From NCBI GenBank assembly GCA_023433505.1, contig JAEZCO010000073.1:62001-126000 (forward strand): DNA of 64,000 bases, read 5' to 3'. Below, one piece after another: positions 24,590 to 33,745 of the stretch. Source of the stretch: Bacillota bacterium (lineage in GTDB: Bacteria; Bacillota; Clostridia; Acetivibrionales; DTU013). The first letter of the stretch is position 1. Each line of letters opens with the position of its first letter. Made by a program: the position numbers and the translations under genes. Below the pieces are notes generated by a model. That model was given only the letters and a program-made list of their open reading frames with translations, did not search any database and was not told where the DNA came from.

Positions 24590-25356
24590 ACTACCTTTTC
24601 CACCACCCTTGTCACCAGCACGTCGCATAGTTTTTTCCGATACCATGCGCCGGCGTGTAAATTGTCGCCGAAATTAAGCTCTTCACCGGCAATGATTCCG
24701 GCTTCCCGGGCGGTACAGCCGCCGGATAAAGCCAGCATGGCTTTCGGTGCAAGCTGCGCCCAGGAAGGTCTTGCACCCACCGCAATCCGGATATCCGGGC
24801 CGGATTTTGCCGCAGCCGCGTTGAGCAGAGGGAAATCCGTGTAGGATTTCCGCAGCTCTTCAAGAGCACAACGGACATCGCGGATCGGAATTCTGATTCC
24901 GGTGATAATATCTTTCCGGATCCCTTGCTCCAGAAAATCACCTATGGGCATTATCCCCTTCCGGAAGAAGGAAACCTGGCAGTCTAAAGCCAGAAGGACG
25001 GTGATGAGGTCGGAAAAACCGTTCCGCAGAAAGACGGTACCACCGACGGTGATATGGCTTCTCAGTTGGACGCCGCCCACATGCTCCAGCGCACGGACCA
25101 AGGCGCCGGAGAACAGGTTTCGGCACAGCGTGCTTTGCTCGATCTCCCGCATTGTTGTCATTGCGCCTATTTCCAGGTATTCCTGGCTTTCACGGATATA
25201 ATCCAGACCCATCTCGGACAAATCAATGGCGATTCCGATTTTCCTTTGTGACAGCTTTAGATTTGTAAGTCCTGCAATAATGGCATTATCGGCGTCCTGC
25301 AACAGGGTGTATGCATGTTCCAGGCCGGAGGGACGCACTAATTCCCGGATATTCAT
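24586..25356 (-). CDS. Molybdenum hydroxylase, FAD-binding subunit
   Basis: Carries FAD and passes electrons from the iron-sulfur subunit to the acceptor. At 256 residues it matches the CoxM/XdhB-type FAD domain: an N-terminal LVRPSGLEHAYTLLQ, a region of AGLTNLKLSQ-type P-loop (less conserved than usual), THV-like SHITVGGTVFLRNGFSDLITVLLAL, and the C-terminal CO-dehydrogenase flavoprotein domain (IAVGARPSW). It overlaps the large-subunit gene by 4 bp upstream and the small-subunit gene by 4 bp downstream, so all three are coupled. Confidence 0.9.
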   Translation of the reverse strand: MNIRELVRPSGLEHAYTLLQDADNAIIAGLTNLKLSQRKIGIAIDLSEMGLDYIRESQEYLEIGAMTTMREIEQSTLCRNLFSGALVRALEHVGGVQLRSHITVGGTVFLRNGFSDLITVLLALDCQVSFFRKGIMPIGDFLEQGIRKDIITGIRIPIRDVRCALEELRKSYTDFPLLNAAAAKSGPDIRIAVGARPSWAQLAPKAMLALSGGCTAREAGIIAGEELNFGDNLHAGAWYRKKLCDVLVTRVVEKVV

Positions 25357-27686
25357 GTTTTCTCTCCTTCCTGCTCCAGCGCTTTTAAAATTTTCTCAGG
25401 TGTCAAGGGAAGGCTTTGGATCCGCGCGCCGACAGCATTGTAAATGGCATTGGCAATGGCTGCCGGCGGGGTATGAACAACCACCTCGCCCAGTGATTTG
25501 GCGCCGTAAGGGCCTGTAGGCTCGTAGCTTTCCTCAAAGGCAGTTTCCAGTATGGGAGGGATATCCATCACACAAGGGATCCTGTACTGCTGGAAATTGT
25601 CCGACAGCAGCCTGCCTGTTTCGCTGTAATGAATATCTTCCATCAAAGCGAAGCCCATCCCCTGGATGATGCCCCCTTCCAGTTGAATCCTGGCCAGCTT
25701 GGGGTTGATGACGGTGCCGCAGTCGGCCACCGCCGCATACTTGAGAACTTTTACTTTGCCTGTGGCAAGGTCTGCCTCAACCTCCGCAAAGCCCACCACA
25801 TAGGGCGGCGGCGCTGTCTTGCTTCCGTAGCGGGCGCTGGCGCTGAGCTGGGGGATTTCCTTTGCACCGAAATATTCCGGCGCATTTCTATAGTAATTCA
25901 CTTTGAGGAGAAATTCCTTGAGGGAAAGGCATTTTGAACCGTCCTCGCTGGTGAAGCTTTCTCCGTCAAAATAGACGTCGCCTTCGGCCTCCATTACCAG
26001 CCGGGCGGCGGCAAGCATCTGCTCGCGAAGCTTCTGTGCCGCCTGTACCACTGCGTTGCCCGTCAGGTAGGTAGTTGAGGATGCATATGCACCCTTGTCA
26101 TAGGGGGTTGTGACTGTATCCGCACATACCAGTTGGAGGCGGTCAATGGGTGCCTCCAGCACCTCGCCGGCAAATTGCAGCAGGATGGTGTCGGCGCCCG
26201 TACCCAGATCGGAGGCTCCGGAAAAGACCGTATAGCTGCCGTCATAGTTCAGCCTGACCTCCGCTTCCACCACGTCCATGGTTGAAATACTGGAACCGTG
26301 CATGGCAATGGAGCATCCAACTCCCCGGACCCGGGTGCCTTCCACGGGACGGCGGAGATATTTGCCGGACCAGCCAATCATTTCACTTCCACGCCGGATG
26401 CAGTTTTCCAGGGCGCTGCTGGTAATGACGGCGTCGCCCGCCGGGGTTCCTCCGGACAGGAACGGATGGCTCTGCCCGACACGGATGATATTCCGTAAAC
26501 GAAAATCCACGGGGTCAAAGCCCAGTGCCTGTGCCAGCATATCCACGCTGCTTTCCAGGCCGAAGTTGACCTGCGGCGCTCCGAAACCGCGGAAGGCGCC
26601 GGCGGGGACCTTGTTGGTATACACGGCGATTCCGCTGTATTCAAGGGCCTTGACCCCTCCGTAGATGGGCAGTGCGTTTTTGCAGGCCACGGCCAGCACG
26701 TCGATGCAGTGTTCGCCGTAAGCGCCCGTATTTGAAAGCACCTCCAGCTTGATTGCCCGGATGATTCCATCGCTGCGGTTTGCGCCCAGCTTTATTTTTA
26801 CACGCATTTGATGGCGCGTATTTGTGGCGGCAAAGCATTCCTTGCGGCTGAAAATCATCATGGAGGGCTTGCCGGTGCGGAGGGTGACAAGGGCTACAAA
26901 AGGTTCGATGAAAGTGCTGTTTTTGCCGCCAAAAGCCCCTCCCACCTTGGGCTTGATGACCCTGACCCTATGCTGGGGGATCTCAAGCAGGTTGGCTACG
27001 ATCCTTTGCACGTGAAAGGGGGACTGGCAGGAGCTGGTGATGACAAGGCGGCCTCTTGTGTCCGGGGCGCAGAAAGCCCGGTGGGTTTCCGACATGGTGT
27101 GCATCTGTGCGGGCGTATAATAAGTACCCTCCACCACCTTGTCGCATTTGGCGAACTCTTCCTCAACGTTTCCCCTGCTCCAGGGAAAGGCTGCCGAAAT
27201 ATTTCTTTGAGGGTCGGAATCAATGGGCAGATTTGTAAAGACCTCATCCTTGCTGTGGATGACGACGGGATTGTCCAATGCTTTTTCAAAATCCAGCACC
27301 GGTGTCAGAACCCTGTAATCCACCCGGATGCAATCCAGGGCCTTATGGGCGGTCTCTTCATCCCGTGCGGCCACAACCGCCACCGGATCGCCCACGTAAT
27401 ACACTTTTTTCCCCAGAAGGATGCGGTCATAGGGCGAGCCTTCCGGGTATGCCTCAGCCGCTATGGTATGCAGTATCGGAGATACGTCACGGTAGGTGAG
27501 AACGCATTCCACACCCGGAATTTCAAGTGCTTTTTCCGTGTGAATTTCCAGAATTTCCGCATGTGCATGGGGACTGCGCACCAACTTGACGCAGAGACAG
27601 TTTTCTGGCGCCAGGTCCTGTACGTACATTGGCTTTCCCAGTACGGCGCCCATACCATCGATTTTGTCTGTCGTAGCTCGAATCAT
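25353..27686 (-). CDS. Molybdenum hydroxylase, molybdopterin-binding large subunit (xanthine dehydrogenase-like)
   Basis: Catalytic subunit, 777 residues from the chosen ATG at 27686 (AGGGGTG about 7 bp upstream; longer in-frame starts lack a site). Family blocks: GKPMYVQDL near the N-terminus, GGAFGGKN, GAFRGFGAPQ, VDFRLRNI, the dithiolene-contacting QxG-type segments, and GAKSLGE near the C-terminus with the catalytic Glu. The adjacent selD, yqeB and yqeC genes suggest a labile selenium ligand on molybdenum, as in clostridial purine hydroxylase and xanthine dehydrogenase. No in-frame TGA selenocysteine codon is needed. The substrate is probably a purine; nicotinate- or pterin-type substrates cannot be ruled out. 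Confidence 0.92.
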   Translation of the reverse strand: MIRATTDKIDGMGAVLGKPMYVQDLAPENCLCVKLVRSPHAHAEILEIHTEKALEIPGVECVLTYRDVSPILHTIAAEAYPEGSPYDRILLGKKVYYVGDPVAVVAARDEETAHKALDCIRVDYRVLTPVLDFEKALDNPVVIHSKDEVFTNLPIDSDPQRNISAAFPWSRGNVEEEFAKCDKVVEGTYYTPAQMHTMSETHRAFCAPDTRGRLVITSSCQSPFHVQRIVANLLEIPQHRVRVIKPKVGGAFGGKNSTFIEPFVALVTLRTGKPSMMIFSRKECFAATNTRHQMRVKIKLGANRSDGIIRAIKLEVLSNTGAYGEHCIDVLAVACKNALPIYGGVKALEYSGIAVYTNKVPAGAFRGFGAPQVNFGLESSVDMLAQALGFDPVDFRLRNIIRVGQSHPFLSGGTPAGDAVITSSALENCIRRGSEMIGWSGKYLRRPVEGTRVRGVGCSIAMHGSSISTMDVVEAEVRLNYDGSYTVFSGASDLGTGADTILLQFAGEVLEAPIDRLQLVCADTVTTPYDKGAYASSTTYLTGNAVVQAAQKLREQMLAAARLVMEAEGDVYFDGESFTSEDGSKCLSLKEFLLKVNYYRNAPEYFGAKEIPQLSASARYGSKTAPPPYVVGFAEVEADLATGKVKVLKYAAVADCGTVINPKLARIQLEGGIIQGMGFALMEDIHYSETGRLLSDNFQQYRIPCVMDIPPILETAFEESYEPTGPYGAKSLGEVVVHTPPAAIANAIYNAVGARIQSLPLTPEKILKALEQEGEKT

Positions 27687-27814
27687 AGAGATCACCCCTA
27701 AATTTTCCATCCGTCCGTATTTTCCAAGCACCTGTGTTTTCCAGGTTCTTCAAGAATTAAGGGACGGGCTATCAACCGTCAGATATAAATGGCTTCACTG
27801 TAATAATATACTCA

Positions 27815-27843
27815 ATATTAAATAATTCATAAAATAAAGTCAA
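27815..27843 (-). promoter_or_regulatory. Promoter of the molybdenum hydroxylase operon
   Basis: On the minus strand TTGACT (27843-27838), a 17-bp spacer and TAATAT (27820-27815) form a good sigma-A promoter 129 bp upstream of the large subunit. A single perfect TATTAAAT half-site (27816-27823) overlaps the -10; the second half is not conserved. The ygeY promoter diverges from this region. Confidence 0.55.
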
Positions 27844-27887
27844 TACGTGTAAAAGCGATGGAAATTGTAAGAAATCCCTGAAAGTAT

Positions 27888-27936
27888 TTGACATGCTGGC
27901 ACAGTGGAAATATAATAATATTAAATTTATTTAATT
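27888..27936 (+). promoter_or_regulatory. Promoter and operator of the ygeY operon (regulon site 2)
   Basis: TTGACA (27888-27893), 17 bp, TATAAT (27911-27916), 2 bp, then TATTAAAT-TT-ATTTAATT (27919-27936), 15 of 16 half-site positions matching the perfect dyad at 21234-21251. The spacing of every element is the same as in site 1. Confidence 0.78.
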
Positions 27937-27980
27937 TTAATAAACATTCATGAGCGGAAACTTGTCACAAGGAAAAGAGG

Positions 27981-29204
27981 TTGATTGCATTGAAGCGTGA
28001 AGAAGAGGCGCGTTTAATAGAGCTATGCGGGCATCTGCTGAAAATCCCCAGTATGTCGGGGGAGGAAAATCTCCTGGTGGATAAACTGAAGAGTGTTTTT
28101 GAAGAGATAGGCTTCGACGACATTTATGTGGATGAATACGGCAGCATAACCGCAAGGTTGATAGGAAATAAGCCGGGTCCAAGGATTTTATTCGATGCGC
28201 ACATGGATACGGTTCCTGTGAAGGATGCCGCAAAATGGAAGCATGACCCCTTCGGAGGAGAAATCGAAGACGGCAGGATATACGGCAGAGGCGCTTCAGA
28301 CATGAAAGGAGCGCTGAGCTCCATGATAGCGGCTGCGGAAAATTTTCTGAATGAACACGGCAGGGATTTTTGCGGGGAAGTGTGTATCGCCGGCGTCGTC
28401 CATGAAGAATGCTTTGAAGGAGTGGCCGCCAGAAAAATCAGCGCGAGGGTCAAGCCGGACCTTGTCATCATCGGGGAGGCTTCCAATTTGAAGCTGAACC
28501 ACGGACAAAGGGGCCGGGCGGAAATTGTGGCGGAAACCTTCGGAAAATCATCCCACTCCTCAAACCCTGACAAAGGCATTAACGCCGTACATAAAATGCT
28601 GAAGCTGGTGAAAGAAATCAGCAGTCTTGAATGCTTCAGCCATGAGGTGCTGGGAAAGGGAATACTTGAACTGACGGACATCATTTCATCCCCTTACCCC
28701 GGAGCTTCCGTAGTACCGGATTACTGCAGAGTAACTTATGACAGGAGACTGCTGACAGGGGAGACGGCCCAACAGGTGCTTGAGCCGCTTCAAGGGCTTA
28801 TTGACAGGCTGAAGGCGGAAGATCCCGATTTTGCAGCCTCGGTTTCCTTTTCCAGCGGGGAAGAAAAATGTTTTACGGGAAATACCATTCAAGGCGAGCG
28901 CTTTTTCCCTGCCTGGCTTTATGACCCCGGAGAGGATTTTGTCCAAAGGGCATGGGGCGCATTAAAGGAAATCGGCCTGTCCCCGGAGCTTTCCCATTAT
29001 TCCTTCTGCACAAACGGAAGCCATTACGCCGGAGAGGCGGGGATAAAAACCCTGGGCTTCGGACCCTCCTACGAACATCTGGCCCATATAGCGGACGAAT
29101 ATGTTGAAATCCATCAATTGCAGAAGGCCTGCCAGGGCTATAAAAAAATCATGGAAGAGTTTTTGACAAAGGAAAAATTCAACGGGATTGGAGAAGAAAA
29201 ATGA
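27981..29204 (+). CDS. ygeY: YgeY family selenium-metabolism-linked hydrolase (M20 metallopeptidase)
   Basis: A 407-residue zinc-dependent amidohydrolase/deacylase-like protein of the M20 family. Metal-binding blocks are visible: FDAHMDTVPV, GRGASDMKGALSSM, VVHEECFEG and IGEAS, followed by the dimerisation domain (HGQRGRAEIVAETFGKSSHSSNPDKGINA) and the C-terminal metal His in GSHYAG or nearby. YgeY occurs with selenium-dependent hydroxylases and in the anaerobic purine/urate degradation clusters described from gut bacteria. The start is TTG 27981 (AAGGA 7 bp upstream) or TTG 27990. Its stop overlaps the next gene by 4 bp. Confidence 0.9.
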   Translation: MIALKREEEARLIELCGHLLKIPSMSGEENLLVDKLKSVFEEIGFDDIYVDEYGSITARLIGNKPGPRILFDAHMDTVPVKDAAKWKHDPFGGEIEDGRIYGRGASDMKGALSSMIAAAENFLNEHGRDFCGEVCIAGVVHEECFEGVAARKISARVKPDLVIIGEASNLKLNHGQRGRAEIVAETFGKSSHSSNPDKGINAVHKMLKLVKEISSLECFSHEVLGKGILELTDIISSPYPGASVVPDYCRVTYDRRLLTGETAQQVLEPLQGLIDRLKAEDPDFAASVSFSSGEEKCFTGNTIQGERFFPAWLYDPGEDFVQRAWGALKEIGLSPELSHYSFCTNGSHYAGEAGIKTLGFGPSYEHLAHIADEYVEIHQLQKACQGYKKIMEEFLTKEKFNGIGEEK

Positions 29205-30691
29205 AAAGCTTAATAGATCTTACCATTAATGAAGCACAGCTGCAGAAAACCGTTAAGGCGGCCAGAGAAAAGAACCTCATCATCCCCACCCTGGATCAGA
29301 TGAAGAACCCGGAAAGGATTCACCCCAAAATCAAGGAAAAGCTTAAAGGCGTCGGACTGTGGGATGTGAACCCCATCAACCTCTTCCGGATCTGCTGGAA
29401 GAATGAGCCGGTAAAGGAGGGAGGCCTTTATAACAAACTCCCCAACTACATCGAAATACCGCCGCAGATTTCGGGAGTCAAGGCCAGGATATTCGCCATG
29501 GCGGGAAAGTTTTTCCCTACCGGGGCCCACAAGGTTGGCGCCAGCTTTGCCTGTCTGGTGCCGCGCCTGGTTTCGGGACAGTTTGACCCCACCTATCATG
29601 AGGCCGTATGGCCGTCAACAGGGAATTACTGCCGCGGCGGCGCTTATAACTCAACCCTGCTGGGGTGCAAATCCATTGCAATACTGCCGGAGAACATGAG
29701 CCGGGAGCGCTTCGAGTGGCTTAAACAGGTAGCCGGCGAGGTCATCGCAACTCCGGGCTGTGAAAGCAACGTAAAGGAAATTTACGATAAAACCTGGGAA
29801 TTGCGGAGGACCCGGGACAATGTGGTGATCTTCAATCAATTCGGAGAGCTGGGCAACCATTTGTGGCATTATGAGGTCACGGGCAATGCCATGGAGGAAA
29901 TTATAAAAGCGGAAGCCGGACCCAAAGGAAAACTGGCGGGAGTATGCCTGACCTCAGGTTCAGCCGGAACCCTGGGCAGCGGTGACTATCTGAAGGATAA
30001 ATACCCCAATGCAAAAATTGCCGTAGGAGAGGCATTGCAGTGCCCCACCCTGCTGAACAACGGATTTGGCGACCACCGCATTGAAGGGATTGGAGACAAG
30101 CATGTACCCTGGATACACAATGTGAAAAATACCGACATGGTCATAGCAATCAATGACGACGACAGCCTCAGCCTTTTCCGGCTTTTGAACGAACCGTCCG
30201 GCCAGGCTTTTCTGAGGGAGCAGGGCGTTTCCGAAGAGGTCATTTCCAGGCTTTCGTGGATAGGTATTTCCGGAGCTGCAAATATCATTTCCTGCATCAA
30301 GTTTGCCAAGTACTATGAGTTGTCGGAAAATGATATGGTGATCACCGTCCTTACGGATTCGGCAGAAATGTACCAGTCCAGGCTGGAGGAAATGGGAGCT
30401 GAGCGGGGAAGAGCTTACAACGCCGTTGATGCCGCCGTCGATTACAGCAAAAATATATATGCCCTCCGGACGGACAATATGGAGGAGCTTACTTATCAGA
30501 GCCGGAAACGCATTCATAATCTCAAATACTATACCTGGATCGAGCAGCAGATGTATGATCTGGAGGAGCTCAATGCACAGTGGTATGATTACGACGATTA
30601 CTGGGGCAGGCTTCATCAAATGGGTCCCGAACTGAACAGGCTTGTGGAGCAGTTCAACGAAAGGACCGGAATCCTGAAGGAACTTGATTAA
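29201..30691 (+). CDS. Fold-type II PLP-dependent enzyme, unknown reaction
   Basis: A 496-residue enzyme of the tryptophan-synthase-beta/cysteine-synthase superfamily. The PLP Lys is probably Lys111 (FPTGAHKVGAS); a phosphate-binding glycine loop appears as LTSGSAGTLGSGDYLKDKY. It is longer than and distinct from YgeX (2,3-diaminopropionate ammonia-lyase, about 400 residues), yet it occupies the ygeX-like position directly after ygeY, with an ATGA overlap. A second PLP enzyme follows 23 bp downstream. I infer an ammonia-lyase or beta-elimination step on an amino acid released from ring cleavage. I do not recognise a characterised homologue. Confidence 0.8.
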   Translation: MKSLIDLTINEAQLQKTVKAAREKNLIIPTLDQMKNPERIHPKIKEKLKGVGLWDVNPINLFRICWKNEPVKEGGLYNKLPNYIEIPPQISGVKARIFAMAGKFFPTGAHKVGASFACLVPRLVSGQFDPTYHEAVWPSTGNYCRGGAYNSTLLGCKSIAILPENMSRERFEWLKQVAGEVIATPGCESNVKEIYDKTWELRRTRDNVVIFNQFGELGNHLWHYEVTGNAMEEIIKAEAGPKGKLAGVCLTSGSAGTLGSGDYLKDKYPNAKIAVGEALQCPTLLNNGFGDHRIEGIGDKHVPWIHNVKNTDMVIAINDDDSLSLFRLLNEPSGQAFLREQGVSEEVISRLSWIGISGAANIISCIKFAKYYELSENDMVITVLTDSAEMYQSRLEEMGAERGRAYNAVDAAVDYSKNIYALRTDNMEELTYQSRKRIHNLKYYTWIEQQMYDLEELNAQWYDYDDYWGRLHQMGPELNRLVEQFNERTGILKELD

Positions 30692-30714
30692 CTTAAAGGG
30701 GCTGGCGAAGTTTT

Positions 30715-31995
30715 ATGAAAAATGTAAAGTATCTGCAGTGCATCAATTGCGGAAAAACCTTTGAACCTGTGCCCGGCAGATACACCTGTGATGTGTGCGG
30801 TTCCTCGGAGGGGATATTGGATGTCGTATACGACTATGACTATATTGAGAGCAATTACGGCAGGAGTTATTTTAAACGGAACAAAAAATATTCCATCTGG
30901 CGGTATGAGCCCTTTCTCCCTGTTGAGCCGGAGGGGCCAAAGCCCGGCCTGCGCGTGGGCTGGTCTCCAATCTATAAAGCCGATGCCCTTGCAAAGGAAA
31001 TAGGGCTGGAAGCGTTGTTTATTAAAGATGACGGCATAAATCCCACAGGTTCCCTGAAAGACAGGGCTTCCTCCGTTGCCGTGGCGAAGGCCCTGGAGGA
31101 GAAGGCGCAGATCATCTGCTGTTCCTCAACAGGCAATGCCGCCTCGTCTCTTGCAGGCAATGCCGCGTCTGCAGGGCTGAAAACCGTCATCTTTGTCCCT
31201 GAAAGGGCGCCGAAGGGGAAGGTGGCACAGCTGAAGATCTTCGGCTCCAATGTTATCAGCGTGCAGGGCTCCTATGCGGAAACCTTCAGACTCTCCGCCC
31301 TGGCCATAAAAAAGTACGGATGGTATGACCGGAATGCGGCAGTAAATCCGTACCTGGTGGAAGGAAAGAAAACGGTTTCCCTGGAAATCTGCGAGCAATT
31401 GGACTGGAAGGTTCCGGACTGGGTGGTCCTTTCCGTAGGCGACGGATGTACCATTGCCGGGGCATGGAAGGGCTTTGTGGATTTGTACAGGACGGGCTTC
31501 ATCAAGAAGCTGCCGAAAATGGCGGGCGTTCAGGCCCTGGGCTGTGAACCGCTGACAAAGGCCTTTCATTCCAATGAAAGGCTTGTGCCCTGCCTGGAAA
31601 ATACCGTCGCTGACAGCATTGCCGTAGGAGTCCCCAGGAACCCTGAAAAAGCCTTGCGGGCGGTACGTGAGTCCCAGGGCACCTTTACCAGTGTTTCGGA
31701 TGAAGAAATATTTGCTGCCATGAGACTTCTGGGAAAGACCTCGGGAATCTTCGGAGAACCCGCAGGAGTGGCGGGGATGGCAGGTTTGAAAAAGCTTGTT
31801 GCCGAAGGCGTCATCGGCAAAGGGGAGTCTGTGGCCTGCGTGGTAACAGGCAATGGGCTGAAGGATGTAAATAATGCCGTAAAAGCTGCAGGAGAGCCCG
31901 TCCAGGTCAGTCCTGAGAAGGATGATCTGTTTGAAATCCTGGAAAGCATTCCGGGGCTGACGGGTGCAATGGATGAGGCATTACAGACGGGGTGA
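30715..31995 (+). CDS. Threonine synthase-like PLP enzyme with zinc ribbon
   Basis: A 426-residue fold-type II PLP enzyme. The N-terminal zinc ribbon has Cys9, Cys12, Cys25 and Cys28. The PLP Lys is Lys115 in NPTGSLKDRAS, and the glycine-rich phosphate loop and C-terminal VVTGNGLKD match threonine synthase. As it sits in a catabolic operon and not with homoserine genes, it may instead act as a threonine/serine/diaminopropionate lyase-like enzyme. It follows the other PLP gene by 23 bp and ends next to the dihydropyrimidinase start. Confidence 0.82.
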   Translation: MKNVKYLQCINCGKTFEPVPGRYTCDVCGSSEGILDVVYDYDYIESNYGRSYFKRNKKYSIWRYEPFLPVEPEGPKPGLRVGWSPIYKADALAKEIGLEALFIKDDGINPTGSLKDRASSVAVAKALEEKAQIICCSSTGNAASSLAGNAASAGLKTVIFVPERAPKGKVAQLKIFGSNVISVQGSYAETFRLSALAIKKYGWYDRNAAVNPYLVEGKKTVSLEICEQLDWKVPDWVVLSVGDGCTIAGAWKGFVDLYRTGFIKKLPKMAGVQALGCEPLTKAFHSNERLVPCLENTVADSIAVGVPRNPEKALRAVRESQGTFTSVSDEEIFAAMRLLGKTSGIFGEPAGVAGMAGLKKLVAEGVIGKGESVACVVTGNGLKDVNNAVKAAGEPVQVSPEKDDLFEILESIPGLTGAMDEALQTG

Positions 31996-31999
31996 GAAA

Positions 32000-33361
32000 A
32001 TGGGTTTACTTGTGCGGAATGGTCTTCTAGTCACAGAAGAGGGAATAAGGAAGGCTGACCTACTTATAGAGAATGAAAAGATAAGCAGGCTTGAGCCCAA
32101 TATTGAAGAAAAAACCGGAGACCAGGTGATTGACGCCGGGGGAAAATATGTCCTGCCCGGTGTGATTGACGCACATGTGCACTATCATATGAAAACAGCG
32201 GAGGGCAGAACGGCAGACAGCTTTGAGACCGGGTCCCTGTCGGCAGCCTTTGGCGGTGTTACCTCCTATATTGATTTTGCAAGCCCTGTTGAAGGGAAAA
32301 GCCTTCTGGAGGCCCTGAAGGAGAGGCAAAATGAGGCGGCCGGACATTCCTACCTGGATTACAGCTTTCATATGGAGATTACAGGTGAGTTCGAACAGGA
32401 TGTTGATGAGCTGCCTAAAATAAAAAGCCAGGGAATAACCAGTCTCAAGATTTATACAACCTACGGCAGTACCCAACTGCTCGACCCGCAGATTTCCGCG
32501 CTCCTGAAAAAAGCCCGTGAGGAGAGTATGCTGGTAATGGTCCATGCGGAAGACGACAATATCATAAGCCGTCGGAAGCAGGAATTTATTGCAACGGGAA
32601 AGGTTCAACCCCGTTATCACGCCGCCAGCAGGCCTGAAGAAGCGGAGATAAAAGCAATAGGAAGATTGGTAGAGATGGCGGAAGCAGAACGAGCCGCTTT
32701 ATACATTGCCCATGTTTCCACCGGAAAGGGTGCGCAAATCATCCGGAGGGCGAAGGCAAAAGGAGAAAGCGTCTATGGCGAGACCTGTCCCCATTATCTC
32801 CTGCTGTCGGATGAATGCTATAATTCCGAAGAATCTCAGAAATATATCATGACTCCTCCCCTCAGGAAAAGGGAAGATCAGGAGGCGTTGTGGCAAAGCC
32901 TTTCCGGGGATACGCTTCAGTGCATTGCCACCGACCACTGCGCTTTCCATCTCCGGGATAAATTAAAGTCAGAAAGCTGCTTTGACGTATTGCCGGGTAT
33001 TGGCGGTTCGGAAACCCTGCTGCCGCTGATGTACAGCGAAGGAGTTGCCAAAGGGAGAATCTCTCTGGTCCATCTGGTAAGGCTTCTATCCTCAAATCCG
33101 GCCAGGATTTTTGGGCTGTATCCCCAAAAAGGCGCGCTAATGGAGGGAAGCGACGGAGATGTTGTAATTTTTGATCCCGGCCGGGAGGTTGTGCTGAAGG
33201 GCTCCGAACTTCATTCCGCATCAGGGTACACCGTATTTGAAGGGATGAAGCTGAAAGGATATCCGGCTGCGACCCTATTGCGAGGGAAGGTTCTTTGCAT
33301 GGATGGCATGCAGGTGGCTGAAAAGCCGGAGGGGATATTTGTAAAAGCAAATAAAGAATGA
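32000..33361 (+). CDS. hydA: Dihydropyrimidinase / hydantoinase (HyuA/HydA-like)
   Basis: Cyclic-amide hydrolase of the amidohydrolase superfamily, 453 residues from ATG 32000 (GGGGTGAG just upstream). The metal-binding HxH is His59/His61 (DAHVHYH), the carboxylated Lys is Lys150 (TSLKIYTTYG), further metal His residues are in VHAEDD and IAHVSTG, and the Asp is in TDHCAF. In a purine-breakdown pathway it could open a reduced pyrimidine, imidazolone or hydantoin ring; HyuA takes this place in the ygeX-ygeY-ygeW-ssnA-hyuA clusters. It ends the operon that starts at ygeY. Confidence 0.9.
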   Translation: MGLLVRNGLLVTEEGIRKADLLIENEKISRLEPNIEEKTGDQVIDAGGKYVLPGVIDAHVHYHMKTAEGRTADSFETGSLSAAFGGVTSYIDFASPVEGKSLLEALKERQNEAAGHSYLDYSFHMEITGEFEQDVDELPKIKSQGITSLKIYTTYGSTQLLDPQISALLKKAREESMLVMVHAEDDNIISRRKQEFIATGKVQPRYHAASRPEEAEIKAIGRLVEMAEAERAALYIAHVSTGKGAQIIRRAKAKGESVYGETCPHYLLLSDECYNSEESQKYIMTPPLRKREDQEALWQSLSGDTLQCIATDHCAFHLRDKLKSESCFDVLPGIGGSETLLPLMYSEGVAKGRISLVHLVRLLSSNPARIFGLYPQKGALMEGSDGDVVIFDPGREVVLKGSELHSASGYTVFEGMKLKGYPAATLLRGKVLCMDGMQVAEKPEGIFVKANKE

Positions 33362-33566
33362 GCGTAATTAACACTTTGTTGTTAAAATTTGAAGCTTAAT
33401 TCATGACTTCCTTCGTTTTGCAAAACGTAGGGAGATGTGATTTGATTGCTTGAAAGCTGCATTTTGCAAGGGTGTGATTACAAAAACGGCAAAAAAACGG
33501 CATTTTGAAATATTCTGGAAACAAAAGAATTTGCAAGTTTTACATAGAGAAAAATCAAAAAATCCT

Positions 33567-33615
33567 TTGACAAGTCCTGCGAAAAGGTATATAATCATAT
33601 TAAATTAATTTAGAG
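33567..33615 (+). promoter_or_regulatory. Promoter and operator of the nucleoside importer operon (regulon site 3)
   Basis: TTGACA (33567-33572), 17 bp, TATAAT (33590-33595), 2 bp, then TATTAAAT-TA-ATTTAGAG (33598-33615): the left half is perfect and five of eight positions match in the right half. The arrangement is identical to sites 1 and 2. Upstream, 33362-33566 is AT-rich without a gene. Confidence 0.72.
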
Positions 33616-33632
33616 TATCTAAACTTTTCCAA

Positions 33633-33745
33633 GAAAATACCTTGCTGTATTTTCGTCACTTATTCACCGCCGAATAATAAAAACATTTGTATGTTTGTCT
33701 CCGGTCAAATACGCCGACGTATAAGGACTTATATTTCCGTATTTG
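33633..33745 (+). ncRNA. Structured leader of the importer operon (candidate regulatory RNA)
   Basis: The predicted 5' leader is about 170 nt and contains two strong stems. The first is GAAAATAC/GTATTTTC with a 6-base loop (33633-33654). The second is a nested stem CAAATACG/CGTATTTG (33706-33745) enclosing TATAAG/CTTATA. The CAAAT arm could instead pair with ATTTG at about 33685, allowing two alternative folds near the ribosome site GGTGGTG. It does not match the purine riboswitch core or any class I recall. Confidence 0.4.

Noticed and set aside
26808..27701. 297-codon plus-strand open frame
   Set aside because: It is antisense to the molybdenum hydroxylase large subunit, with Cys/His/Arg-rich composition typical of shadow frames.
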